Source: Clostridiales bacterium (lineage in GTDB: Bacteria > Bacillota > Clostridia > Oscillospirales > Oscillospiraceae). From it: 6,016 nt of DNA. Where the stretch lies: contig JAJBTD010000056.1 of assembly GCA_020861055.1 (NCBI GenBank), positions 1 to 6,016 on the forward strand, read 5' to 3'. The notes below the pieces were generated by a model that was given only the letters and a program-made list of their open reading frames with translations, was not told the origin of the DNA and did not search any database. Of the stretch, positions 1 to 6,016 are shown in pieces. The stretch's first letter is position 1, and each line of letters begins with the position of its first letter. Position numbers and translations under genes: made by a program.

Positions 1-188
1 CTGACATTCAGGGCTATGTGAACGGCGTGTTTTGGGAACGTAACTCATTGGCAGAGCAAAAATCTAACTTAAAAGAAACGCCCAAATCGTCGAGCAAGCA
101 CAGCGTAAAAAAGTCAGTCAGCCCACAGAATGGCACGATTGAACAAGGTTCGTTGTTTGACAACGGTGGGGGATCAAAAGATGTATAA
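1..188 (+). CDS. 3' end of an upstream gene, possibly a DNA methyltransferase (partial)
   Basis: An open frame enters from the left edge (first full codon at base 3) and runs 61 codons to a TAA at 186-188. The residues begin DIQGYVNGVFWERN and end with a hydrophilic Ser/Lys-rich tail containing EQGSLFDNGGG. The last 8 bases overlap the start of the next gene (ATG at 181), which is typical of translationally coupled pairs and supports this frame being real. I infer that it may be the C-terminus of a DNA methyltransferase. The reasons are that short hydrophilic tails of this kind occur on such enzymes and that the next gene looks like a restriction nuclease. No catalytic motif (such as PC, ENV or GN) is inside the window, so the identity is weak; it could be any accessory protein partnered with the next gene. 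Confidence 0.6.
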   Translation, partial: DIQGYVNGVFWERNSLAEQKSNLKETPKSSSKHSVKKSVSPQNGTIEQGSLFDNGGGSKDV

Positions 189-1338
189 CAAAGAGTTGAT
201 CGAGCATCTAATCACGTTTATTTCTAGCCAGGACGGGGTCGCAGATAAGGCAGCTCTGTCAAATCAGGTGAAAGACCAGTTTGGTCTAGTGAGAGACAGG
301 AGTGTATTTTACGGCGAATGGTTTGCAATCAGGTTTTGTAAAGCGTCTTCAGAACGATTTTCCAACACAGTCCTTTCCCTTTCTGCCTTGCATAAATATG
401 ACCATATTCCATTTTTGGTGTGCGCTGTGACCCCTTCAAGGAATTATATCATGCTCGCAAATTCAACATTTTTGCGTAAAATCAGTCATTCCTCGCAGGA
501 ATTGCGTTGTGACAATATCAAAGGCAGTTTCAATGGAAGCGATATTATGCGTTCTTTTGAAGGCATTCTAAATTCACCTGAAAATTTTGAATTTCTGTTT
601 ACATCACATCAGAACTACACTTTTGAAGAAAATCTACAACGCTTGGTAACTGCAACAAATCATATTGCTCCAACTGGGAAAAAATTTCTTCCTACAGAGT
701 GTCAAATCGACTATATTCGAGCTTCAGTAGAAAGAGCCATCTCCTTTATGTCATCTTCCGAATACACGGTTTTGAATGATGATTTGGATAGCCGGGTAAA
801 AGCTGTAGAAACTGAAATAGCGATAGCCTCCCTTATTGACAATGTGAATCTACGCGGCCGGGTAATTGAATATCTGATTACAGCCGAGGACAATCTGAAA
901 GACACCCTAGCGCGCTGCTTGAGAGACAACTGCCCCCTTCCTTCAATATTTACCGCAGATAAGTTGGGCGACTATGAGAGATCGTTTGAACAGTATTTTA
1001 CAGAAACAGATATAAAGACAAAGGTCATGTTCCTATCAAGCAATCCTAAAGGTTACAATATCGATAAGCTGCTCGCCTTTCTCTCCAAGGAAAAGAGCGT
1101 TTATCTAGTTTATGTAATTGCAATCGACGGGAATAATCATATCAATACGCGCCTCTGTTCTATGTATAACCATCAGCTTTTGTCTGGCACAAGAATTATC
1201 AGGCATTGGGCGGGGCGCAATTCTCGTGGCGTCACACAATATGATGGGAAAGCACTTGAAGAACTCGTGCTGGATTTTGATAAAACGATAGATATTGCCG
1301 CTGCTCAGGATTTTCTTACAAAATGTTTGCATTTGTAA
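181..1338 (+). CDS. Putative type II restriction endonuclease-like protein (PD-(D/E)XK candidate)
   Basis: A 385-residue cytoplasmic protein with no signal peptide or membrane segment. I prefer the ATG at 181 over the in-frame ATG at 130. The 181 start has a purine-rich GGGGGA at 168-173, seven bases upstream, and overlaps the preceding stop by only 8 bases; the 130 start has no ribosome site and would overlap by 59. The N-terminal part (about 40-125) has a dense block with SLSALHKYDHIPFLV, ANSTFLRKISHSS and NIKGSFNGSDI that looks strongly conserved. The C-terminal part (about 205-350) fits a PD-(D/E)XK nuclease: Glu230 in NLRGRVIEYLI, Asp264 in LGDYERSF, then Asp277-x-Lys279 in TDIKTKV, followed by hydrophobic strands and RHWAGRNSRG. 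The spacing from Asp264 to the DxK is within the usual range for that fold. From this and the coupled upstream gene I infer a sequence-specific DNA nuclease of a restriction-modification system. Its AT-rich codon use differs sharply from lysA and mnmG, suggesting horizontal transfer. The family assignment rests on motif reading only and the recognition site is unknown. Confidence 0.6.
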   Translation: MYNKELIEHLITFISSQDGVADKAALSNQVKDQFGLVRDRSVFYGEWFAIRFCKASSERFSNTVLSLSALHKYDHIPFLVCAVTPSRNYIMLANSTFLRKISHSSQELRCDNIKGSFNGSDIMRSFEGILNSPENFEFLFTSHQNYTFEENLQRLVTATNHIAPTGKKFLPTECQIDYIRASVERAISFMSSSEYTVLNDDLDSRVKAVETEIAIASLIDNVNLRGRVIEYLITAEDNLKDTLARCLRDNCPLPSIFTADKLGDYERSFEQYFTETDIKTKVMFLSSNPKGYNIDKLLAFLSKEKSVYLVYVIAIDGNNHINTRLCSMYNHQLLSGTRIIRHWAGRNSRGVTQYDGKALEELVLDFDKTIDIAAAQDFLTKCLHL

Positions 1339-1510
1339 TCATGGCCAATTTTATCTGACATAACAGTCTTTGTTAATCCCCAGCGTTCGGTTCAAGCCCT
1401 TCGTCTTCGCTGCCAACGCCAAAATCATCAAGAAATCCAAGTTGACTCTTGCAAGCGGAGGAAAAAGTGCGTACTATATAGGGGAAACAGAGAGAGAGGA
1501 GAACGCCGCT
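1339..1510. other. Junction between AT-rich accessory block and GC-rich core; no intact gene
   Basis: The first 40 bases keep the AT-rich character of the preceding gene and contain only a weak inverted repeat (TAACA-GTCTT-TGTTA, 1361-1375). It lacks a GC-rich stem and a following T-run, so I see no convincing terminator. From about 1378 to 1440 the sequence becomes GC-rich and coding-like, with no stop in two forward frames, but without a proper start, ribosome site or recognisable product. The last part carries the lysA promoter and ribosome site. I read this as the edge of an inserted block, possibly with a scrap of an older gene. Confidence 0.5.
1449..1477 (+). promoter_or_regulatory. Predicted sigma-A type promoter for lysA
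   Basis: A -35 like TTGCAA (1449-1454) and a -10 like TACTAT (1472-1477) are separated by exactly 17 bases. Each hexamer matches the consensus at four of six positions. Transcription would begin near 1484, leaving a leader of about 27 bases before the lysA ATG, too short for a riboswitch. An overlapping TTGACT at 1442-1447 is a better -35 by sequence but lies 24 bases from the -10, so it is less likely. Confidence 0.45.
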
Positions 1511-2770
1511 ATGCAGAAGATCCCCTTTGTCTCCCTGGAGCAGCTCCGGGAGATTGCCAAGACCTATCCCACCCCGTTCCACATCTATGATGAGGCGGGC
1601 ATCCGCCGCACCGCCCGGGCGGTCAACGCCGCTTTCGCCTGGAACCCCGGCTTCCGGGAATACTTTGCGGTGAAGGCTACCCCTACTCCCCGCATTTTGA
1701 AGATTCTCCATGAAGAGGGCTGTGGAACAGACTGCTCCAGCCTGACAGAGCTGATGATGAGCGACCGCTGCGGCATTGCGGGGGAGGAGATCATGTTTTC
1801 CTCCAACGACACCCCGGCGGAGGAGTTTGCCCTGGCCCAGAAGCTGGGGGCCACCATCAACCTGGACGACCTGACCCATGTGGACTTTCTGGAGCAGACC
1901 CTGGGCTTCATCCCCAGGCGTATTTCCTGCCGCTACAACCCCGGCGGGGTATTTCAGCTGGGGGAGAGCAAGGAAGGGTTCCAGGTGATGGACAATCCGG
2001 GGGACGCCAAATATGGCATGACCCGGGAGCAGCTCTTCGAGGCGTACCGCAGACTAAAGGCTCTGGGGGCGGAGGAGTTCGGCCTTCATGCTTTCCTGGC
2101 CTCCAACACCCTGTCCAACGACTACTATCCCGCCCTGGCCGCCCAGCTCTTCCAGCTGGCGGTGGATCTCCAGCGGGAGACTGGCTGCCATATCGCCTTC
2201 ATCAACCTTTCCGGAGGGGTGGGGGTGGACTACCGCCCGGAGCAGCCCGCTAACGACATCGCTGCCATCGGCGAGGGGGTCCGCCGGGCCTATGAGTCCA
2301 TCCTGACTCCCAACGGCATGGTGGATGTGGCCATTTACACCGAGATGGGCCGGTATATGCTGGCCTCCAACGGCCACCTGGTCACCACCGTCCTTCATGA
2401 GAAGCACACCTACAAGGAGTATATCGGGGTGGACGCCTGCGCCGCTAACCTGATGCGCCCGGCTATGTACGGGGCTTACCACCACATTACCGCAATGGGG
2501 AAGGAAAGCCTCCCCTGTGACCACAAATATGACGTGGTAGGATCTCTCTGCGAGAACAACGATAAGTTTGCCGTAGACCGGATGTTCCCGAAGCTGGAGA
2601 TCGGGGATATCCTTGTCATTCACGATACCGGCGCCCACGGCTTCTCCATGGGCTACAACTACAACGGCCGTCTCCGCTCTGCCGAGCTGCTGCTCCGTGA
2701 GGATGGCAGCGTGGAGCTGATGCGCCGAGCAGAGACTCCGGAGGACTATTTTGCGACGCTGGTGTGGTAA
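1511..2770 (+). CDS. lysA: Diaminopimelate decarboxylase
   Basis: This PLP-dependent fold-type III decarboxylase converts meso-diaminopimelate to L-lysine and CO2, the last step of lysine synthesis, in the cytoplasm and normally as a dimer. The start at 1511 is chosen because AGAGGAGA (1495-1502) sits about nine bases upstream and the product then begins in the family manner (MQKIPFVSLEQL). The product is 419 residues. PLP-binding Lys55 lies in YFAVKATP; His193 in GLHAFLASNT; the phosphate-binding glycine loop is SGGVGVDY (234-241); EMGR (278-281) stands where many relatives have EPGR; RPAMYGAYHH is at 316-325. The dimer-interface catalytic Cys347-Glu348 lies in GSLCENNDKFA, and the conserved tyrosine/YNG segment in GYNYNGR (381-387). 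All expected catalytic elements are present and the length is normal. A longer reading from a TTG at 1370 would run through the promoter and is rejected. The lipoprotein gene follows 25 bases downstream, probably in the same transcript. Ornithine and carboxynorspermidine decarboxylases share the fold, but the overall motif set fits LysA best. Confidence 0.93.
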   Translation: MQKIPFVSLEQLREIAKTYPTPFHIYDEAGIRRTARAVNAAFAWNPGFREYFAVKATPTPRILKILHEEGCGTDCSSLTELMMSDRCGIAGEEIMFSSNDTPAEEFALAQKLGATINLDDLTHVDFLEQTLGFIPRRISCRYNPGGVFQLGESKEGFQVMDNPGDAKYGMTREQLFEAYRRLKALGAEEFGLHAFLASNTLSNDYYPALAAQLFQLAVDLQRETGCHIAFINLSGGVGVDYRPEQPANDIAAIGEGVRRAYESILTPNGMVDVAIYTEMGRYMLASNGHLVTTVLHEKHTYKEYIGVDACAANLMRPAMYGAYHHITAMGKESLPCDHKYDVVGSLCENNDKFAVDRMFPKLEIGDILVIHDTGAHGFSMGYNYNGRLRSAELLLREDGSVELMRRAETPEDYFATLVW

Positions 2771-2795
2771 CGCCTGAGGGAAGGGAGCGGTTACG

Positions 2796-3773
2796 ATGAA
2801 GCTGATTCGGAATGTTGCACTGTTGCTGTGTCTGTGCCTGGTGTTCTGCCTGGTGAGCTGCGGCGAATCGGTCACAGAGACGAACAATGTTATGACGGAC
2901 GAGACAGACAGCGCCGCTGTCTCAGATGAGACAGAACAGGACGCTCAGGCTGCCGCTGATGCCGCCGCATCCGCTGCGGCGGAGACTGCCGACGGGGAGG
3001 AAAGCTCGGAGGATATCACCCAGGCGGAGGAGCCAGAGGATATGACTGAGAATGAGAGCGCCGAAGAGGACAACGGAGAGAACACCAACGTTGTTCCAAC
3101 GGTGAGCATCGCTGTCACCGACGGCTCTTACTCCCATGAGAACGGCACCCAGTTATTGACGGTGACGATGGTGAACATCTCCATTTCCGTGGAGGGTAAG
3201 CCGGAGGTGGAGGAGAGCATCAACGCTGATCTACAGGCGCTGCTCAGCGAAACAAGTACTGTGAACTCTGAGCTCAAAGCGCAGGTGGAGGCGGATTATG
3301 AAGCGTCTCTGGAGGAAGACTGGGAGTGGTATGCCTATGAATCTGAGTTGACTGCGCAGGTTGTTCGGTGCGACAGTCAGGTGCTGAGCATTCGGTTCAA
3401 TGGCTATAGCTATTCTGGCGGCGCCCATGGCTACAGCTTCTCCTATGGCCGGAGCTACGATGTCCAGAGCGGCTCCCGGCTGTCCCTGACCTTTCTCTCC
3501 GCCAATGGGGCGGACTTCCCCACCTATGCCCTGAAACGGGTGACTGATATGTGTGGAACGGAGGAATACAGCGAACTGCTGTTTGACACGGACATTATTC
3601 AGGAGAGCCTTTCCGACGTGGTCAGCGACGAGCAGTTTCTCCTGACCGGGGAGGGAGTCGTCTTTCTTGCCGACCCCTATGTGATCGGCCCCTATTCCTC
3701 TGGTATCATCGAATTTACCCTGCCCTATGATGAACTGGAGGGCGTGGTCAAGGCGGACTATCTCCCGGTGTAA
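2796..3773 (+). CDS. Putative lipoprotein with acidic linker and RsiV-like (DUF3298-type) domain
   Basis: A 325-residue predicted membrane-anchored surface protein. It has a charged N-terminus (MKLIR), a hydrophobic core and a lipobox LVSC with Cys22 as the lipidated residue. Residues about 23-100 form an acidic, Ala/Glu/Asp/Thr-rich low-complexity linker, probably disordered, that would hold the folded part away from the membrane. Residues about 101-325 resemble the extracellular domain of RsiV-type proteins. YSGGAHGYSFSYGRSYD (206-222) is the typical GGAHG-like turn, followed by a Gly-Ser-Leu-Leu strand. The C-terminal block has FLLTGEGVVF, then DPYVIGPYSSG and EFTLPYDEL (281-314). In Bacillus subtilis RsiV this domain binds lysozyme and the N-terminus binds a sigma factor. 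Here there is no cytosolic sigma-binding part, so it is not a classical anti-sigma factor. Ligand binding in the envelope is an inference. The start has a GAGGGAAGGGAG ribosome site (about 2776-2787). Confidence 0.8.
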   Translation: MKLIRNVALLLCLCLVFCLVSCGESVTETNNVMTDETDSAAVSDETEQDAQAAADAAASAAAETADGEESSEDITQAEEPEDMTENESAEEDNGENTNVVPTVSIAVTDGSYSHENGTQLLTVTMVNISISVEGKPEVEESINADLQALLSETSTVNSELKAQVEADYEASLEEDWEWYAYESELTAQVVRCDSQVLSIRFNGYSYSGGAHGYSFSYGRSYDVQSGSRLSLTFLSANGADFPTYALKRVTDMCGTEEYSELLFDTDIIQESLSDVVSDEQFLLTGEGVVFLADPYVIGPYSSGIIEFTLPYDELEGVVKADYLPV

Positions 3774-3793
3774 TGGCAATATCTGAGATTTTC

Positions 3794-3824
3794 CAGTCCG
3801 GAGCCGCAGGGCGGCCCCGGACTG
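3794..3824 (+). terminator. Strong GC-rich hairpin after the lipoprotein gene (terminator-like)
   Basis: CAGTCCGG (3794-3801) and CCGGACTG (3817-3824) pair perfectly. Inside them GCCGC (3803-3807) pairs with GCGGC (3811-3815) around an AGG loop, with a single A-C mismatch between the two stems. The result is a 13-pair hairpin just 20 bases after the lipoprotein stop and 39 bases before the mnmG ATG. The sequence after it (CATTCTGTAC) has no real T-run, so intrinsic termination may be weak. It could instead be a transcript-end stabiliser or a partial terminator between two units. Confidence 0.5.
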
Positions 3825-3863
3825 CATTCTGTACGGCAACCTGACGTGAGAGGTGAAAATGAC

Positions 3864-5738
3864 ATGGATTATCATGCGGGCAGTTATGACGTGGGCGTGA
3901 TCGGGGCCGGTCACGCCGGGATCGAGGCGGCCCTGGCCAGCGCCCGGATGGGCCTGCGGACGGTGTGCTTCACCGTCAATCTGGACGCCGTGGGCAATAT
4001 GCCCTGCAACCCCGCCATCGGCGGCACCGGAAAAGGCCACCTGGTCCGGGAGTTGGACGCCTTAGGGGGCGAGATGGCACGGGCTGCGGACAAGGCCTGT
4101 ATTCAGTACCGGCTGCTCAACCGGGGCAAGGGGCCGTCTGTCTGGTCTCTCCGGGCACAGGCGGACCGGCGGCGGTATCAGGAGGTCATGAAGCAGACCC
4201 TGGAACAGCAGGAGAACCTGACGCTGAAACAGGCGGAGGTGACGGATATTCTGGCCCAGGAGGGCCACGTCACCGGCGTCCGCACCCGGAACGGGGCGAT
4301 ATACGATCTGCGAGCGGTGGTGGTGGCCACCGGTACCTATCTGGGGGGGCGGGCCATCGTGGGGGAGGTTAGCCAGACCAGCGGCCCGGACGGGCTCCAG
4401 GCGGCGCTGAAGCTGACGGAGAGCCTGCAACAGCTGGGCCTGTCTCTCCGGCGGTTCAAGACGGGGACACCCCCCAGAGTGAACCGGCGGACGGTAGATT
4501 TTTCCAAAATGGAGCGGCAGGAGGGAGACAAGGACCCGACTCCTTTCTCCTTTCAGACAGAGTCCGTCCCGGAAAACCGGGCGGTATGCTACCTCACCTA
4601 TACGAACCAGCGCACCCACGACATTATCCGGGCCAATCTCCACCGTTCTCCGTTGTTCTCCGGGGCCATTCGCGGAGTTGGCCCCCGGTATTGCCCCTCC
4701 ATCGAGGACAAGGTGGTGCGGTTTGCGGATAAGGAGCGGCATCAGCTCTTTATCGAGCCCATGGGCCTGAACACGGAGGAGCTGTATGTTCAGGGCTTCT
4801 CCTCCTCGCTCCCGGAGGAGGTCCAGGTGGAGATGCTCCACACCATTCCTGGCCTGGAGCGGGCGGAGATGACCCGGACGGCCTACGCCATCGAATATGA
4901 CTGCGTGGACCCCACCGAGCTGCTGCCCACCCTGGAATGCAAAAAGGTGGGAGGTCTGTATGGGGCCGGGCAATTCAACGGCTCCTCCGGCTATGAGGAG
5001 GCTGCTGCCCAGGGCTTTGTGGCGGGAGCCAACGCCGCCCTCCGGCTGCTGGGGCGGGAGCCGTTGATTCTGCGCCGGGATCAGGGCTATATCGGGGTGC
5101 TCATCGACGACCTGGTGACCAAGGGCACCAACGAGCCCTATCGGATGATGACCTCCCGGACAGAGTATCGGCTGGTACAGCGCCAGGACAACGCCGACCA
5201 GCGTCTGACCCCGGTGGGATACCGTCTGGGCCTGGTGAGCAGGGAGAGGTATGAGGCGGTGCTGGAGAAGTACCGCCTGGTGGATCGGGAGCTGGAACGG
5301 CTGGAGCACACCGGAGCGGCCACCACGCCGTCGCTGACCGCCTTTTTAGAGGAGAGAGGGGAAAGCGTCCCCGCATCCGGTGCGAAGTTCTCTGCGCTGC
5401 TCAGACGGCCCAAAATCGGGTATGACGACCTGGCGCCCTTCGACCCGGAGCGGCCCGATCTGCCCCGGCTGGTGACGGAGCAGGTGGAGATACGGCTGAA
5501 ATACGACGGCTATATCCAGCGCCAGAACCGGCAGATCGCCCAGTTCCAGCGGATGGAGGAGCGGGCGTTGCCGGAGGACGTGGACTATAACCAGATACAG
5601 AGCCTGCGCATCGAGGCACGGCAGAAGCTGAATCAGATACGCCCTCTGAATTTGGGCCAGGCATCCCGCATCTCCGGGGTCAGTCCGGCGGACGTGGCGG
5701 CGCTGATCTTCTGGCTGGAGCGGCAGGAGGAGGACTGA
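3864..5738 (+). CDS. mnmG: tRNA uridine-5-carboxymethylaminomethyl modification enzyme MnmG (GidA)
   Basis: This FAD-dependent enzyme works with MnmE to modify the C5 position of the wobble uridine (U34) in tRNAs reading NNA/NNG codons of mixed boxes, using NADH and a folate one-carbon donor. The 624-residue length is normal. The ATG at 3864 is preferred over a GTG at 3846 because AGAGGTG lies 8-10 bases upstream of the ATG. The FAD-binding GAGHAG (14-19) is followed by CNPAIGGTGKGHL (48-60), then ATGTYLGG (155-162) and RFKTGTPPR (197-205). The conserved GPRYCPSIEDK carries Cys277, with Cys48 as the other conserved cysteine. GQFNGSSGYEEAAAQG (369-384) is the second dinucleotide-site signature. 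EPYRMMTSRTEYRL (424-437) and the C-terminal GQASRISGVSPADV helical domain (598-611), used for MnmE/tRNA contact, complete it. Neither mnmE nor rsmG, common neighbours elsewhere, is next to it here: a lipoprotein gene precedes it and tRNAs follow. No promoter upstream was convincing. Confidence 0.97.
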   Translation: MDYHAGSYDVGVIGAGHAGIEAALASARMGLRTVCFTVNLDAVGNMPCNPAIGGTGKGHLVRELDALGGEMARAADKACIQYRLLNRGKGPSVWSLRAQADRRRYQEVMKQTLEQQENLTLKQAEVTDILAQEGHVTGVRTRNGAIYDLRAVVVATGTYLGGRAIVGEVSQTSGPDGLQAALKLTESLQQLGLSLRRFKTGTPPRVNRRTVDFSKMERQEGDKDPTPFSFQTESVPENRAVCYLTYTNQRTHDIIRANLHRSPLFSGAIRGVGPRYCPSIEDKVVRFADKERHQLFIEPMGLNTEELYVQGFSSSLPEEVQVEMLHTIPGLERAEMTRTAYAIEYDCVDPTELLPTLECKKVGGLYGAGQFNGSSGYEEAAAQGFVAGANAALRLLGREPLILRRDQGYIGVLIDDLVTKGTNEPYRMMTSRTEYRLVQRQDNADQRLTPVGYRLGLVSRERYEAVLEKYRLVDRELERLEHTGAATTPSLTAFLEERGESVPASGAKFSALLRRPKIGYDDLAPFDPERPDLPRLVTEQVEIRLKYDGYIQRQNRQIAQFQRMEERALPEDVDYNQIQSLRIEARQKLNQIRPLNLGQASRISGVSPADVAALIFWLERQEED

Positions 5739-5754
5739 AAAGAATTCTTCCTTA

Positions 5755-5808
5755 GCGAGAAATTTCTGAAAAAAAACAGTTGACAACCGGGGAACCCTTG
5801 GGTATAAT
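5755..5808 (+). promoter_or_regulatory. Consensus promoter with UP-like A/T element driving the tRNA genes
   Basis: TTGACA (5780-5785) and TATAAT (5803-5808) are perfect consensus hexamers with a 17-base spacer. Directly upstream, 5758-5776 is A/T-rich (AAAATTT, then a run of seven A), resembling the UP element bound by the RNA polymerase alpha subunit at rRNA and tRNA promoters. Transcription would start near 5815, about 33 bases before tRNA-Val. This is the expected strength for a stable-RNA operon. Confidence 0.9.
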
Positions 5809-5814
5809 AATACC

Positions 5815-5834
5815 TGCGCTTGGCGAGAGGCGCA
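5815..5834 (+). other. Hairpin at the 5' end of the tRNA precursor
   Basis: TGCGCTT (5815-5821) pairs with AGGCGCA (5828-5834), including one G-U pair, around a GGCGAG loop. It begins almost exactly at the predicted transcription start and ends 13 bases before the mature tRNA-Val 5' end. It may protect or present the leader for RNase P processing; this is inference from position alone. Confidence 0.35.
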
Positions 5835-5847
5835 CGGGACTCCGAAC

Positions 5848-5921
5848 GGGAGCATAGCTCAGCTGGTTAGAGCACCTGCCTTACAAGCAGGGGGTCACAG
5901 GTTCGAGTCCTGTTGTTCCCA
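5848..5921 (+). tRNA. tRNA-Val (anticodon TAC)
   Basis: A 74-base gene with a full cloverleaf. Acceptor GGGAGCA pairs with TGTTCCC (one G-U pair); the D arm is GCTC-AGCTGGTTA-GAGC. The anticodon stem CCTGC/GCAGG surrounds the loop CTTACAA with anticodon TAC. The T arm is ACAGG-TTCGAGT-CCTGT and the discriminator base is A. The 3' CCA is not encoded (TCC follows), so it must be added after transcription. Confidence 0.96.
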
Positions 5922-5932
5922 TCCTCCGCCAA

Positions 5933-5958
5933 AGTGTCAAGCCCGTTTTCGGGACACT
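5933..5958 (+). other. Hairpin in the tRNA-Val/tRNA-Asp spacer
   Basis: CCCG-TTTT-CGGG (5942-5953) forms a tight inner stem. The flanking AGTGT (5933-5937) pairs with ACACT (5954-5958), with CAAG bulged on the 5' side. It lies only four bases before tRNA-Asp. It is likely a processing structure in the joint precursor; because no T-run follows, it is not a good terminator. Confidence 0.45.
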
Positions 5959-5962
5959 GTCT

Positions 5963-6016
5963 GGCCCGGTAGTTCAGTTGGTTAGAACGCCAGCCTGTCA
6001 CGCTGGAGGTCGTCGG
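5963..6016 (+). tRNA. tRNA-Asp (anticodon GTC), cut by the window end
   Basis: The acceptor strand GGCCCGG, the D arm GTTC-AGTTGGTTA-GAAC and the anticodon stem CCAGC/GCTGG around CTGTCAC (anticodon GTC) are intact. The gene runs off the window in the variable/T-arm region (AGGTCGTCGG). It is 41 bases after tRNA-Val with no separate promoter, so the two are co-transcribed. Confidence 0.95.

Noticed and set aside
130..180. Upstream ATG start for the nuclease candidate
   Set aside because: No ribosome site precedes 130 and the extra 17 residues lie wholly inside the overlapping upstream frame; the ATG at 181 has a better site and spacing.
1361..1375. Small inverted repeat as terminator of the nuclease gene
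   Set aside because: Only five pairs, AT-rich and no following T-run.
1370..1510. TTG-initiated N-terminal extension of lysA
   Set aside because: It would include the promoter and ribosome site, and family members begin at the ATG at 1511.
1484..1510. Lysine riboswitch ahead of lysA
   Set aside because: The predicted leader is about 27 bases, far too short, and the conserved L-box structure is not visible upstream either.
2054..2887. Reverse-strand open frame across the lysA 3' half
   Set aside because: It lies opposite catalytic lysA segments, spans two genes and shows the composition of an antisense shadow.
4062..5309. Long reverse-strand open frame of 415 codons inside mnmG
   Set aside because: It is a shadow of the GC-rich mnmG codons; the product is Gln/His/Leu/Pro-rich without recognisable motifs, and mnmG is conserved along the whole length.
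5739..5776. Intrinsic terminator of mnmG
   Set aside because: The palindromes here (AAGAATTCTT and AGAAAATTTCT) are short, AT-rich and have no usable loop or downstream T-run.

Overview
This window looks like a chromosomal segment from a GC-rich Clostridia member, plausibly of the Oscillospiraceae/Flavonifractor type. That is an inference from the LysA subfamily, the GC-rich codon use and the strong Shine-Dalgarno sites; no taxonomic marker beyond mnmG and two tRNAs is present. All genes lie on the + strand.

Left part (1-1338): clearly more AT-rich than the rest, with different codon use. It holds the 3' end of an upstream gene (stop at 186-188) that overlaps by 8 bases a 385-residue protein (181-1338). 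The protein carries a plausible PD-(D/E)XK nuclease arrangement. The tight overlap, the accessory composition and a methyltransferase-like tail upstream suggest the right end of a type II restriction-modification cassette. The specificity is not readable and the methyltransferase itself lies outside the window.

Junction (1339-1510): no intact gene. It shows a switch from AT-rich to GC-rich sequence, a short coding-like GC-rich scrap, and then a promoter and ribosome binding site for the next gene.

Middle (1511-3773): lysA (diaminopimelate decarboxylase, last step of lysine synthesis) is followed after 25 bases by a lipoprotein with an acidic linker and an RsiV-like DUF3298-type C-terminal domain. 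The two are probably co-transcribed. A strong hairpin at 3794-3824 separates them from mnmG.

Right part (3864-6016): a full-length mnmG (tRNA wobble-uridine modification), an AT-rich spacer with a consensus TTGACA-17-TATAAT promoter, tRNA-Val(TAC), a spacer hairpin and tRNA-Asp(GTC) cut by the window end.

The accessory interest is concentrated in the first 1.4 kb; the remainder is ordinary housekeeping sequence with some notable regulatory structures.
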